A stretch of DNA of 37,420 bases, taken from assembly GCA_903892415.1 (NCBI GenBank), contig CAITIQ010000613.1:1-37420 (forward strand), read 5' to 3'. Under the pieces are notes generated by a model. The model had not been told where the DNA came from. It saw only the letters and a program-made list of their open reading frames with translations, and made no database searches. The DNA comes from an uncultured delta proteobacterium (GTDB lineage Bacteria; Myxococcota_A; Polyangia; Polyangiales; Polyangiaceae). How positions within the stretch are numbered: position 1 is the stretch's first letter; the number at the start of each line of letters is the position of its first letter. This document shows, one piece after another, positions 1 through 8,011 of the stretch. The position numbers were made by a program, and so were the translations under genes.

Positions 1-1363
1 CGATGGCTGCGCCGTAGCGTTTGGTGACACCTTCGAGCCGGGAAGCGACGTTGACCGCGTCACCGATGATGGTGAATTCGAGCTTCTTGGCCGAACCGAT
101 GCTGCCCGCGACGACCTCCCCACAATGCAGGCCAATCCCCACCTGCAGCGGCCGCTCGCTCTTCACCTCTTGATTGAACGCGGCCAGCGCTTTCACCATC
201 GCTAGCGCCGCCTCAACGGCACAACGTTCGGGCAGCTCGATTTCGTAAAGGGCGCCCCAATCGGCCATGATCGCGTCACCGATGAATTTGTCGACGCGAC
301 CGCCGCGTTCACCGATCACCCGCGTCATCCGCTCCAGGTAGTCGTTGAGGATGGCCACCACCTTCTCTGGCGGAAGACGCTCGCTGAGCGAGGTGAACTC
401 ACGCAGATCGGCGAACAGCACCGTGACTTGCCGACGCTCGCCGGCCACCGCTGACTCGCGGCGTTCGAGCACCTTGCGCACGACCTCGGGCGAGACGTAG
501 GCGCCGAAGGTCTCCTTGATGAACGCTCGTTCGCTCAGGCCCTCGGCCATGGCGTCGAACTGATCGCCCAAGATGCCGAACTCGTCTTTGCGGTCCATCC
601 CGGCGCGCACCTCGAAGTTCCCTTCGGCCACCGAGGTCGTCGCCTGGATGATGCGCGAGAGCGGCTTGCGCACGTTGCGCGCGACCACGCCGGAGAGCAG
701 CGCGACCAGCACCGCCGCCACGCCGAACAACACCACCGTGACCACCAGCACCTGGTTGCGCATGGTGTCGATGCGCGTCGCGAAAACGTCGACCCCGACG
801 ATCGCCACCGCCTTACCGTCGGCGTCGACGATGGGCGCATAGCCGGTGAGCACGGTGCCCCATTCATCGGTGTATGGCTCGCTCTCCACCACCGGGCCGG
901 ACAGCGAGCGCGTTGCGCCCGGGGTCCGCGTCACGTCGTAGAGCTGCCCGACCGTGGCCGGCGCCGTATGGCCGTTCGACACGTGATCCGCCACGAAGGC
1001 AAACCAACCTTCACGCTCGGTTGGGCGCAACAGATAGATGCTGGTGATCTCCGGCTCTGCGTCGCACACAGCAGCAAAGCGCTCGACCTTGAGGCGGTAC
1101 ATGGCCTCACCGTCGGGGCCGCCACCCGAGATCAGCTGGACCTCCTCGGCGGTGATACCGCTGGCGATGGAGATCGCCGCAGCACGCAAGCGGCCTTGCA
1201 ATCCGCGCACTTCCGCATCGACCGCGCGCCAATAGAAGATGCCGCCCATCAACGCGAGCAGCAGCAGCACGACCCCGCCGTAAAGCATGGTCAGGCGGAA
1301 GTGGAAGCGCTGCCAAAGACGCAAGGTCTCGGCGCGCGGTAGCACTGGGTTGGGTGAACTCAT
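1..1363 (-). CDS. Membrane-bound class IIIb adenylate cyclase with HAMP domain (3' end outside window)
   Basis: Predicted to make cAMP from ATP at the cytoplasmic membrane in response to an extracytoplasmic signal. The ATG at 1363 opens a frame that is still open at base 1, giving 454 codons. Order: TM helix about 25-47, periplasmic sensor about 48-200, TM helix about 205-228, HAMP about 229-281, then the cyclase domain from about 310. Catalytic residues can be read directly: metal Asp319 in FADLREFT, metal Asp363 in FIGDAIMA, adenine-selecting Lys359 and Thr431 in LEFTIIGDAVN, and transition-state Asn438 and Arg442 in VNVASRLE. The Lys/Thr pair is the class IIIb pattern of bacterial adenylate cyclases. 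The gene lies 90 bp downstream of the GNAT gene on the same strand. The ligand is unknown and the C-terminus is not visible. Confidence 0.93.
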   Translation of the reverse strand, partial: MSSPNPVLPRAETLRLWQRFHFRLTMLYGGVVLLLLALMGGIFYWRAVDAEVRGLQGRLRAAAISIASGITAEEVQLISGGGPDGEAMYRLKVERFAAVCDAEPEITSIYLLRPTEREGWFAFVADHVSNGHTAPATVGQLYDVTRTPGATRSLSGPVVESEPYTDEWGTVLTGYAPIVDADGKAVAIVGVDVFATRIDTMRNQVLVVTVVLFGVAAVLVALLSGVVARNVRKPLSRIIQATTSVAEGNFEVRAGMDRKDEFGILGDQFDAMAEGLSERAFIKETFGAYVSPEVVRKVLERRESAVAGERRQVTVLFADLREFTSLSERLPPEKVVAILNDYLERMTRVIGERGGRVDKFIGDAIMADWGALYEIELPERCAVEAALAMVKALAAFNQEVKSERPLQVGIGLHCGEVVAGSIGSAKKLEFTIIGDAVNVASRLEGVTKRYGAAI

Positions 1364-1453
1364 CAGCGCGAGGGCCCCGCCTCGCGAGACGGATGGTAGG
1401 CGAAAGAACCGCTTCTTGCCCGGTGCAGTTGCACGCTCACGGGAGTTGCACGC

Positions 1454-1975
1454 TCACAAGAGCCGCGCGAACAGAAACTCCGGATCGAGGTGGTCGCCCA
1501 CACGGAAGGTGATGTCGGCCACTTTGTCGAAGCCATAGCGGCGATAGAAGCGATGAGCGCCGTCATTGTGGGCGTAGACCGAGAGCTGCACCTCATCGGC
1601 GCCCCGCGTGCTGAACTGCTCCATCGCCCAGTCCATCAGCGCCGAACCGATGCCGCCGCCAGTTGCTTGCGGGGCCGTATAAAGCTGCTTGAGCTCCATC
1701 ACCTTGGAGCCGCGCGCATGCTCAGGGAAGCCGCACCCGAGGCCGATCTTGATGAAGCCTACGAGCTCGCCATCTCGCTCGGCCAGCTGGTAGAGCAGCT
1801 TCGGGTTGGCTAGATCCGCCGCCACCGCCACCTCCGATAGGCTCTCCTCCAAGAACGCGTTCAGATCGGCCGGCCGATAAAGCGCGCCGAACTTGGCGAC
1901 GAAGCTATCGATCGCCAGCCGCGACAACGCCGGCACATCCGCAGGCCCCGTACTGCGCAGACTCAGCTCAGCCAT
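1454..1975 (-). CDS. GNAT-family N-acetyltransferase
   Basis: A 173-residue single-domain GNAT protein expected to move an acetyl group from acetyl-CoA to an amine; the substrate is not predictable. The acetyl-CoA pyrophosphate-binding motif (Q/R-x-x-G-x-G/A) is seen as QATGGGIGSAL at about residues 103-113, preceded by the usual strand ELKQLYTAP. The C-terminal YAHNDGAHRFYRRYGF carries the Asn and Tyr typical of the family's last helix-strand unit. The ATG at 1975 overlaps the last 13 bases of the beta-lactamase gene, so translation is probably coupled. Some GNATs modify antibiotics, but nothing here identifies an aminoglycoside acetyltransferase. Confidence 0.9.
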   Translation of the reverse strand: MAELSLRSTGPADVPALSRLAIDSFVAKFGALYRPADLNAFLEESLSEVAVAADLANPKLLYQLAERDGELVGFIKIGLGCGFPEHARGSKVMELKQLYTAPQATGGGIGSALMDWAMEQFSTRGADEVQLSVYAHNDGAHRFYRRYGFDKVADITFRVGDHLDPEFLFARLL

Positions 1976-2877
1976 TGCACCGCATGCTCCCCCACCCGAC
2001 GTAACACTGCCTCATCCTCCGGCTTCATCCCATCGAAGTACTCGCGCGCCTCGTAACAAGCGACGACCACCAGCGGCGCCCGGTTCCCTGGCGGGTAGAG
2101 CACAGCGAGATCGTTGTACTTGTTTCCTTGGCCGCTAAAGCTGCCTGTACCGGTCTTGTCCCCAGCCTCCCAACCAGGAGGCAACGCAGCGCGAATCCGG
2201 CGCAACCCAGTCTTGGTTTCGGCCATCCACTTACGCAAGAGGCCGCGGCTCTCGGCTTTCAACGCATCACCGACGACGAAGGCAGTCACGCTTCGCGCGA
2301 TGCCCGCGGGCGTAATGGTGTCCCGCTGTTCCCCCGGAGGAACCAAGTTCAGCTCGGGCTCGTAGCGATCCAACCGCGAATCAGCATCGCCGAGCTCCCG
2401 CCAAAACGCAGTGAGCTTCTCCGGACCGCCGATGCGCTTGAGCAGCAGGTTGGCAGCTGCGTTGTCACTCGTGATTTGCGTTGCTTCAGCCAAGGCAACG
2501 ATGGTCATGCCGCCACGTCCAACGTTCTCCTTGGTGACCGGTGAGACGAACATGAGGTCCGCCTCGCCGTAAGGAATCACCTCGTTCAGATCGAGCCGAC
2601 CTGCGTCGCCTTCGCGAAGTAGATAGGCCGCGAGGCTCAATTTGAAGGTGGAGCACATACCAAAGCGCTCCGACTGCCGATAGCCAAAGGAGCGCCCGCT
2701 GCCCGTATCGAGCACGAACGCGCCGAGCCGGCCGCCGGCCTCTGCCTCGAGCGCGGCTAGCCTAGCCTCGGGCGTACTCTGGGCTGGCCGAGTGGCATTC
2801 TCGCTCGGTGCGCTACTCGCACAGGCCCCAAGCGCCATGGCGCCAACTCCCAAGGTCAGCTGTCTACGACCGATCAT
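1963..2877 (-). CDS. bla: Class A serine beta-lactamase, Tat-type lipoprotein
   Basis: Predicted to hydrolyse beta-lactams in the cell envelope. In the 304-residue product all class A motifs are present: Ser76-Thr-Phe-Lys79 (Ambler 70-73) preceded by Cys75, Ser137-Asp-Asn139 (130-132), Glu173-x-x-x-Asn177 as EPELN (166-170) and Lys241-Thr-Gly243 (234-236). The N-terminus MIGRRQLTLG has a twin Arg, and LGAC ends in a lipidation Cys19, so export may be by Tat with lipid anchoring. The frame stays open to 3018, but I chose the ATG at 2877 because GGGAGAGG lies directly upstream and a signal sequence follows; the longer start would overlap the epoxide-hydrolase-like gene. The gene sits 25 bp after that gene and overlaps the GNAT gene. 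Whether it confers resistance cannot be judged. Confidence 0.93.
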   Translation of the reverse strand: MIGRRQLTLGVGAMALGACASSAPSENATRPAQSTPEARLAALEAEAGGRLGAFVLDTGSGRSFGYRQSERFGMCSTFKLSLAAYLLREGDAGRLDLNEVIPYGEADLMFVSPVTKENVGRGGMTIVALAEATQITSDNAAANLLLKRIGGPEKLTAFWRELGDADSRLDRYEPELNLVPPGEQRDTITPAGIARSVTAFVVGDALKAESRGLLRKWMAETKTGLRRIRAALPPGWEAGDKTGTGSFSGQGNKYNDLAVLYPPGNRAPLVVVACYEAREYFDGMKPEDEAVLRRVGEHAVQWLS

Positions 2878-2902
2878 GCCTCTCCCATCCACGCTCTCCT
2901 GC

Positions 2903-3373
2903 TCAGCGACCGAGCAGCCCCACACCGCGTGCCAACTTGCGCAGCGGCGAGGTAAGAATCTGCGCAGTGACCTGACCGACGTCGAAGCGATCCCGCCAGA
3001 CCGCGATGCGTCCATCACGAATCACGAAGGTGCCGCACACCCAAAACTCGGTATCGAGCAAGGGCCCGCGCAGGATGTCGGTGCGCTCGGTCAGCACCAC
3101 CCCGTCGGCTTCGGCGATGTGGTGCATCTTGACCTCGAAAACGTTGGCGACCTTCATGAAGGCGCGCAACGTTCGCTCGACGTTCTTGCGACCCCGGTCG
3201 GGCGGTAGCGGTACGTTCTGGTACTCGATGTCGTCGGCCAGGTAGGCGAAGGCCGCGTCCATATCGAGCCTCGTCGCAGCAGCGAGGAACGACTCGACGA
3301 TCTGTATGCCGCTGCGTAAAGTCTTCGATTGTTCGCGTGAATCCGAAGGCAAAGGCGCCGAGTTCTCGTTCAT
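2903..3373 (-). CDS. Limonene-1,2-epoxide hydrolase-like (SnoaL/NTF2 fold) protein
   Basis: A 156-residue protein of the limonene-epoxide hydrolase branch of the NTF2-like fold, which opens epoxides by a concerted Asp-Arg-Asp mechanism. Family landmarks: Tyr51 and Asn53 in EYQNVPLPPDRGR, Arg97 and Asp99 in LTERTD, and the last catalytic Asp in VWRDRFD (128 or 131). The strand CGTFVIRDGRI before it is also typical. It is the first gene of a minus-strand group followed by the beta-lactamase 25 bp later. No strong ribosome site precedes the ATG at 3373. The natural substrate is unknown; related myxobacterial and mycobacterial proteins act on lipid or steroid epoxides, so a role in resistance would be inference only. 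Confidence 0.88.
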   Translation of the reverse strand: MNENSAPLPSDSREQSKTLRSGIQIVESFLAAATRLDMDAAFAYLADDIEYQNVPLPPDRGRKNVERTLRAFMKVANVFEVKMHHIAEADGVVLTERTDILRGPLLDTEFWVCGTFVIRDGRIAVWRDRFDVGQVTAQILTSPLRKLARGVGLLGR

Positions 3374-3497
3374 CGGGGGCGAGCATGCAGCAAACCTCGC
3401 CGGCGTGCCAGCGAGTATGAAACGCGCAGTCGGAGCAGCGAATTACCGTAGGCACAAGCCGCCTATCGGCTTAGACGTCGTACGCAGCGCCCGAACC

Positions 3498-3980
3498 ATG
3501 AAGCTCCCATTCAAAGGGCAGTCAGTCCTTCCGGTAAGACCGTACATCCGTTTGCGAGTTTTTACCCTGCTGCGCTCGCTCGGGCTCGAGGTCGACGAAA
3601 GTGACGTCATGCCCGCGGGCATGCGCGATGCGGAAGTCCTTCGCCTTCTGCAACAGCACCGTCCGAGCGTACTGCTGATCCCGTTCCACGCGCACCGAGA
3701 CGCGAGCGGCGCTCCGCTCAATGGGCTCGACATCCTCCCGCGACTTCGAGAGCTTCCCCACTTGGCCGCAACGCCGATCGTGATGCCAATCTCCGAGATC
3801 GGAGAGGCGTCGTTCGACCTATTGGTCTCTCGCGAACACCCCGGCTCCGAGCTTTCAGCGGTGCTCGAGCGTACCTTCCTCTTACGGACCCGCGAGCTCG
3901 ACGCGCCCAACCTCACCGAGCGGCTCGAACGACACTTGAGCACCTATTTGAAAGTGCCCAAAACCAGCGGCTTGGGCTAG
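3498..3980 (+). CDS. Receiver-like hypothetical protein, probably without phosphorylation
   Basis: A 160-residue protein. The middle resembles the second half of a response-regulator receiver domain: a hydrophobic strand SVLLIPFH at about 60-67, a loop, NGLDILPRLRELPHL, then the strand ATPIVMPIS. The position where the phospho-accepting Asp would lie (end of the first strand) reads PFHAHRD, so ordinary phosphotransfer is doubtful. The frame is open back to 3306, but I chose the ATG at 3498 because the longer version overlaps the start of the divergent epoxide-hydrolase-like gene. No clear ribosome site was seen. Function unknown; it could be a degenerate receiver or an unrelated alpha/beta protein. 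Confidence 0.65.
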   Translation: MKLPFKGQSVLPVRPYIRLRVFTLLRSLGLEVDESDVMPAGMRDAEVLRLLQQHRPSVLLIPFHAHRDASGAPLNGLDILPRLRELPHLAATPIVMPISEIGEASFDLLVSREHPGSELSAVLERTFLLRTRELDAPNLTERLERHLSTYLKVPKTSGLG

Positions 3981-4021
3981 CAACCTGAAACCACTTCGCG
4001 GGGCGCACGTACTGTGCCCCC

Positions 4022-4597
4022 ATGATGCGATGGGTGCAGGTAGCAGTCGTGTGCTCACTGGCTTGCGGCAACGAGGAGAACCTAACGGGAGGCGCATCGA
4101 GCGAAGGCGGCGGCGGCTCCAGCTCGGGCGAGGGCGCACAATCAAGCAGCTCCGGCGGGACCAGCGAGACAGGCGGAAACAACGCTGGCTCGCTGCCGCC
4201 CACCGAGTCACAAGCGTTGTTCACTTGGTTGGCCGCTGGCTCTTATCTGGACTGGGAAGCCGAGTCCGCCATTCATCCTTCGGCTGGACCGCATGGTGGG
4301 GACGTGCGCACCTTCGTCAATGACACGCTGCTAGGCTCGCTCGCGGATGGCGCCTCGAGCCACCCCGCTGGCTCGGCCTCGGTGAAGGAGCTGTACTCGG
4401 CCGGGGAACTGCGCGGCTGGGCCACCTTCGTCAAGACCAGCGATGACAGCGCGCAGGGCGACAATTGGTTCTGGTACGAGAACTTCAGCGTGACCGACGC
4501 CTCCTCCCCTGTCGCAGCCGATTTTGGCGTCGGACTGTGCGTCAATTGCCACGTCGCAGGGCAAGACTTCGTGCTGACGCCGTTCCCACTGCAGTGA
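4022..4597 (+). CDS. Cytochrome P460-like mono-haem c lipoprotein
   Basis: A 191-residue secreted lipoprotein with lipobox SLAC (Cys15), a Ser/Gly-rich linker to about residue 55, and one folded domain. The domain has the layout of cytochrome P460: a segment with VRTFVND, then ASVKELYSAGELRGWATFVK, a Trp/Tyr-rich WFWYENF, and a C-terminal haem c site CVNCH (173-177) followed by DFVLTPFPL. Classical P460 enzymes oxidise hydroxylamine and carry a Lys cross-linked to haem; whether a Lys here (for example in SVKELY or FVKTSDD) does this cannot be decided, and myxobacterial homologues may be plain electron carriers. Start may be 4022 or 4025 (ATGATG). It appears to be a single-gene unit. Confidence 0.82.
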   Translation: MMRWVQVAVVCSLACGNEENLTGGASSEGGGGSSSGEGAQSSSSGGTSETGGNNAGSLPPTESQALFTWLAAGSYLDWEAESAIHPSAGPHGGDVRTFVNDTLLGSLADGASSHPAGSASVKELYSAGELRGWATFVKTSDDSAQGDNWFWYENFSVTDASSPVAADFGVGLCVNCHVAGQDFVLTPFPLQ

Positions 4598-4730
4598 TCC
4601 CTGCGGACTGCAGCTGCCTCTCGCGACGATCGATTCATCCGTAAGGTTGCGCTGCCGCGCTGGCTCGGCAACACTCCGGCTCTTGACGTCGACGGACCGC
4701 GCCCAGCGCTTCGTGCGCATCTTCAGCGCC

Positions 4731-5105
4731 ATGCTTTGTGCGTGGCTGCGCGGAGGCTTGCAGCTCGCTCTGGGGCTCGTGGTGGTCGCGACGTTGTGGG
4801 GCTCGGCGGCTGGGTCGCAGCGTCTCAGCGCAGCGCCTCAATCGCGCGGACCAGCGCTATCGCAGGCAGCTACAGTCAGTGTTCGCTCAGGCGTGAGCAC
4901 CTCGTGGGAGGAGCCACGCAAAGCGCCAAAAGACCGGCATGCGCTCGGGCACGCGCTGCCTCCTCCGCACGCGGATCTCTGCTTCGCGGCGGGCCCGCGT
5001 TGGGTTTCGGTGCGCCTCTCCCAGGTCAGCCGTCCGCGCACGGTCTCGCGATTGCGATCCGAGCGTTCGGCCGTTCCAGAGCCGCGCGCGCCACCGCTTT
5101 GCTGA
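4731..5105 (+). CDS. Possible small secreted protein, unknown function
   Basis: A weak call. From the ATG at 4731 (or a GTG at 4713 in the same frame) the product begins with an Arg and a hydrophobic stretch, LQLALGLVVVATLWGSAAG, that looks like a signal peptide or anchor. About 100 Ser/Pro/Arg-rich residues follow, including PPPHADLCFAAGPRW. Codon choice resembles nearby genes and the frame fills a space otherwise empty between 4598 and 5236. No family is recognised and no convincing ribosome site is seen. Several overlapping frames are open here because GC is high, so it may not be real. Confidence 0.4.
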   Translation: MLCAWLRGGLQLALGLVVVATLWGSAAGSQRLSAAPQSRGPALSQAATVSVRSGVSTSWEEPRKAPKDRHALGHALPPPHADLCFAAGPRWVSVRLSQVSRPRTVSRLRSERSAVPEPRAPPLC

Positions 5106-5236
5106 AGCCGTAAAGCCCATTCGCTGATCTGGAGCGGCTGTGGCGAAAGCTGCGCCTGGCCTCCGTCAGTGCGGCTCTGCGTGCGTGCCGTCGGCCGGTG
5201 CGTACGCCGAGCGTTGGTCCGGATTGAGGAGCTCCT

Positions 5237-6541
5237 GTGACACAAGTACCCCTGCTCGATGAGCTGGCGATCGTGGCAGCCACCGCGGTCGTCGTTACTG
5301 TCGTTCTTTCGCGCCTCAAGCTGCCAACAGTCGCGGGCTTGCTGGCGGCGGGGGCGCTGCTCGGCCCTCACGCCCTATCGCTCGCGACCTCCGTCCATGC
5401 GATCGAGGTACTGGCCGAGGTCGGGGTCGTTTTGCTGCTGTTCTCGATCGGCCTCGAGTTCTCCTTGAGTCGGCTGCGCGACATCCTGCGACAGGTCGCG
5501 CTGGGTGGACTGCTGCAGGTCGGCGCAACCGTGGCGGTGACGGTCGCAGTGGCCCAGCTCGTTGGCGTCTCTGTTCGCACCGGGCTCTTCTACGGCTTCG
5601 TGTTCGCGCTCTCGAGCACCGCCATCGTGCTGCGCGCGCTCGCGGAGCGTCGCGAGCTCGACGCCCCGCATGGGCGCTTCATCGTCGGCGCGCTCATCTT
5701 CCAAGACCTTTGCGTCGTGCCGATGGTGCTGATCGCTAAAGGCGTGCTCGCGACCTTGGCCGCGATGGCGATGCGCTTTCCGGCGCGGGTCGCTTGGCTC
5801 GCTGGGGTCGGGCTTGCACAATTCGGTGAGTTCGGCTTCGTGCTCACCCGCCTCGCACAGAGTAGCGGTGTGATCGATGACGCCGCTGTAGCGCCGCTCT
5901 TGGCGGCCGGCGTCCTATCGATGTTCCTGACGCCGCTGTTGGTGCGCGCAGCACCACATATTTCGGCTGGCGAGCGGCTGCTCGCGCCGCTCGAGCGGCT
6001 GCTCGGCGTGCGCAGCATCGACGAGGCCGACCACGGCGCGAAGCTCGAGGACCACGTGGTGGTGGTGGGCTTCGGCATCGCGGGGAGGTTGGCAGCGCAG
6101 GCCCTCGAACGCAGCGGCCTGCGCTGCGTCATCCTCGAAATCAACGCCGACAACGTACGCGCAGGTCGCGCCATGGGCCTACCCATCTTCTACGGCGATG
6201 CGACCAGCGAAGAGGCGCTGCAACACGCGCACATCGACAAAGCTCGACTCGCCGTGCTGCTGATGAACGACCCTGCTGCGGCCCGCCGCGTGGTCGATAC
6301 GCTGCGCAGGATCGCGCCGACGGTACCGGTGTTGATGCGTGCGCACTACCACCGCGAGCGCGAGCCGCTGCTCGCGCTCGGAGCACGCGAGGTCGTCTCC
6401 GAGGAGATGGAGGGCGCGCTCGCGATCCTCACGCGATTACTGAGCAGCGTGGACGTCCCCCGCGACAAGATCGAGCAGTGCGTCGCGCAGGCCCGGGTCG
6501 AAACACAAGCCAGCGAGCGAGCGCGAACCGTTGCTACGTAA
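5237..6541 (+). CDS. CPA2 (KefB-type) K+/H+ antiporter with shortened membrane domain and NAD-binding domain
   Basis: A 434-residue protein. The N-terminal half matches the Na+/H+ exchanger membrane fold of the KefB group: LPTVAGLLAAGALLGP, VGVVLLLFSIGLEFS, FALSSTAIVLRAL and IFQDLCVVPMVL. A Rossmann (TrkA-N) domain starts at about 273 with VVVVGFGIAGRLAAQ and acidic Glu301 at the end of the second strand. The protein jumps from FQDLCVVPMVLI (about 155-166) to AWLAGVGLAQFGEFGFVL (about 186-203) across some 20 residues, whereas family members normally have well over 100 residues (several helices) there. No C-terminal RCK_C domain follows. The GTG start at 5237 has GAGGAG 5 nt upstream. The stop is 6 bp from the convergent carbonic anhydrase stop. 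Transport activity is doubtful. Confidence 0.88.
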   Translation: MTQVPLLDELAIVAATAVVVTVVLSRLKLPTVAGLLAAGALLGPHALSLATSVHAIEVLAEVGVVLLLFSIGLEFSLSRLRDILRQVALGGLLQVGATVAVTVAVAQLVGVSVRTGLFYGFVFALSSTAIVLRALAERRELDAPHGRFIVGALIFQDLCVVPMVLIAKGVLATLAAMAMRFPARVAWLAGVGLAQFGEFGFVLTRLAQSSGVIDDAAVAPLLAAGVLSMFLTPLLVRAAPHISAGERLLAPLERLLGVRSIDEADHGAKLEDHVVVVGFGIAGRLAAQALERSGLRCVILEINADNVRAGRAMGLPIFYGDATSEEALQHAHIDKARLAVLLMNDPAAARRVVDTLRRIAPTVPVLMRAHYHREREPLLALGAREVVSEEMEGALAILTRLLSSVDVPRDKIEQCVAQARVETQASERARTVAT

Positions 6542-6547
6542 CGGGCC

Positions 6548-7201
6548 TCAGCCGATCGCCCCCGGATACGCGACCTCGGAGAGCAGCGCCGTATCCACGT
6601 CGTAGATGAAGCCGCGCACGGTGACGGCGTCGGAGCCGGTGGTCGGGATCCAGGGGTGCTCGACGATCGACGAGATGCTCCGCCGTACGTCCCACTCGAG
6701 ACGGGCTTGCGCCTCAGCGCCGTGCTCGCGATCGAGCGGCTCGATCGCCCCGCGGAAGGCATGGAAGGCGGCGGGCGAGCTCGATGACGTGCGCGTCGGG
6801 ACGAAGTCCCGGCCGGTGGCCTTGGATAGCAGCGCAGCTGCGCCCGGCTCGCCCTCGAGGCCGGACTTCAGCAGATCGTCGGTGAAGGCGAGCATGCCGC
6901 AACGTGTGTGGTGGATCAGAATGATCTCCCGCGTATCGAGCAGGTGATGCGAAATCACCAGCGAGCGAATGGTGTCTTCGGCGACGACACCGCCCGCGTT
7001 GCGAATGATGTGCGCTTCACCAGTCTGCAGGCCGAGCAGATCCTCTACGGCTAGCCGCGCGTCCATGCAGGCCACCACTGCCACCCGTCGCGCCGGCCGA
7101 ATGGGCTGCTTGCCCGGGTGCTCCGGCCGATGCGCGCCTTGCCCATTGGCGTACGAGCGGTTGTTGTCGAGCAGCTGGTCGGTAATCGTCTTGTCTGCCA
7201 T
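6548..7201 (-). CDS. Beta-class carbonic anhydrase
   Basis: A 217-residue cytoplasmic zinc enzyme interconverting CO2 and bicarbonate. Zinc ligands and the active-site dyad are readable: Cys45 with Asp47 and Arg49 in ACMDAR, and His98 and Cys101 in IHHTRCGM. The conserved IIRNAGG lies between them. The C-terminus VRGFIYDVDTALLSEV is usual for the family. An insertion of about 50 residues after LAFTDDLLK makes it longer than the shortest members of this clade. It is transcribed toward the antiporter gene. The ATG at 7201 has GGAGAAC about 3 nt upstream. A link between bicarbonate and the neighbouring adenylate cyclase (some class III cyclases respond to bicarbonate) is speculation. Confidence 0.95.
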   Translation of the reverse strand: MADKTITDQLLDNNRSYANGQGAHRPEHPGKQPIRPARRVAVVACMDARLAVEDLLGLQTGEAHIIRNAGGVVAEDTIRSLVISHHLLDTREIILIHHTRCGMLAFTDDLLKSGLEGEPGAAALLSKATGRDFVPTRTSSSSPAAFHAFRGAIEPLDREHGAEAQARLEWDVRRSISSIVEHPWIPTTGSDAVTVRGFIYDVDTALLSEVAYPGAIG

Positions 7202-7422
7202 ACGTTCTCCTATCGGCCCCTGGCCAATCCATTAAACCGTCTTCACGTCCAATATAGCAGACGATGGTTCGGAGCAACTTCCTTCGCTAGCGCATCCACG
7301 CACGCACGCGGACCTCTGCGGAAGGCGACGCAACGCCAGGGTCGGCGTCTTCGGATTTCAGCGCGATTTCTCCGGGTCGTTCGACGCTAGCCGCCGCTCG
7401 TCTCACGAGCGAGGTCTGCCCA

Positions 7423-7959
7423 ATGTCGAATCGAGCTGTGCTGCTACTTCTGCTGAGCGTCTCTTGTTCCAGCGGTTCTGCCGTTGGTTACTCGGCTTCG
7501 GCGGAAACATCGGACAGCGCCGCAGCCACCTCCCGCGCTGCCAGCGGAAACTCTCGATCGAACCGCCCCTGCCCCAGCCTGCCGCAACGCACCAGCGCGA
7601 GCTTCCTCTTCAAGCCAGGCCTCGCGGGCCCAGGTGTATTCGACCTTGAAGTGACGGTCGACAGTCAGCAGGAGAGCTGCACCATTACGCTCGGCAAACC
7701 CAACCCCGCCGTCGAGGGTGGTAGCGTAGTGATGATGGGCCAGCAGCAACAAGCCACGACCTGCAAGCTCGTCCAACTTGGTGGAGCCTTCTCCGATGGT
7801 TCGCTCTCGAGCATCGAACGTGAAGGGGAGGCCAAGCAGCTCCGGGTGACGATCTCCGAAAAAGGAAAGCGCGTCGCTGAAGGCACCTTCGCGCCGGACT
7901 TTACGCCCGACGAGTGCGGTCAGCGAACGCGCCATCAAGAACTTCTCATCAACAGGTAA
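7423..7959 (+). CDS. Hypothetical lipoprotein
   Basis: A 178-residue product starting with MSNRAVLLLLLSVSCSSGS, a short lipoprotein signal with the Cys at residue 15. A Ser/Ala linker follows to about residue 45, and then a compact domain with four Cys (CPSLPQ, ESCTITL, TTCKLVQ, DECGQR) that could form two disulfides. Alternating strands such as VFDLEVTVDS and QLRVTISEKGKRV suggest a beta-sandwich. No family recognised. GAGG lies about 8 nt before the ATG. Single gene, convergent with the TSP3 gene (52 bp between stops). Confidence 0.8.
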   Translation: MSNRAVLLLLLSVSCSSGSAVGYSASAETSDSAAATSRAASGNSRSNRPCPSLPQRTSASFLFKPGLAGPGVFDLEVTVDSQQESCTITLGKPNPAVEGGSVVMMGQQQQATTCKLVQLGGAFSDGSLSSIEREGEAKQLRVTISEKGKRVAEGTFAPDFTPDECGQRTRHQELLINR

Positions 7960-8011
7960 AGCGCCCCCTCGCGAGCGCGCTTCACCGGCATCATTGCATC
8001 AGCTCATCGCT

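Noticed and set aside
2878..3018. N-terminal extension of the beta-lactamase to 3018
   Set aside because: It would overlap the epoxide-hydrolase-like gene and place 47 residues before an obvious Tat/lipoprotein signal with its own ribosome site.
4838..5371. 177-codon minus-strand frame upstream of the antiporter
   Set aside because: Arg/Gln/Ser-rich composition typical of high-GC antisense frames; overlaps the well-supported antiporter start.
7960..7985. Possible bidirectional terminator between convergent genes
   Set aside because: Only a 6-bp stem (aagcgc/gcgctt) with a long loop and no T-tract; too weak to call.
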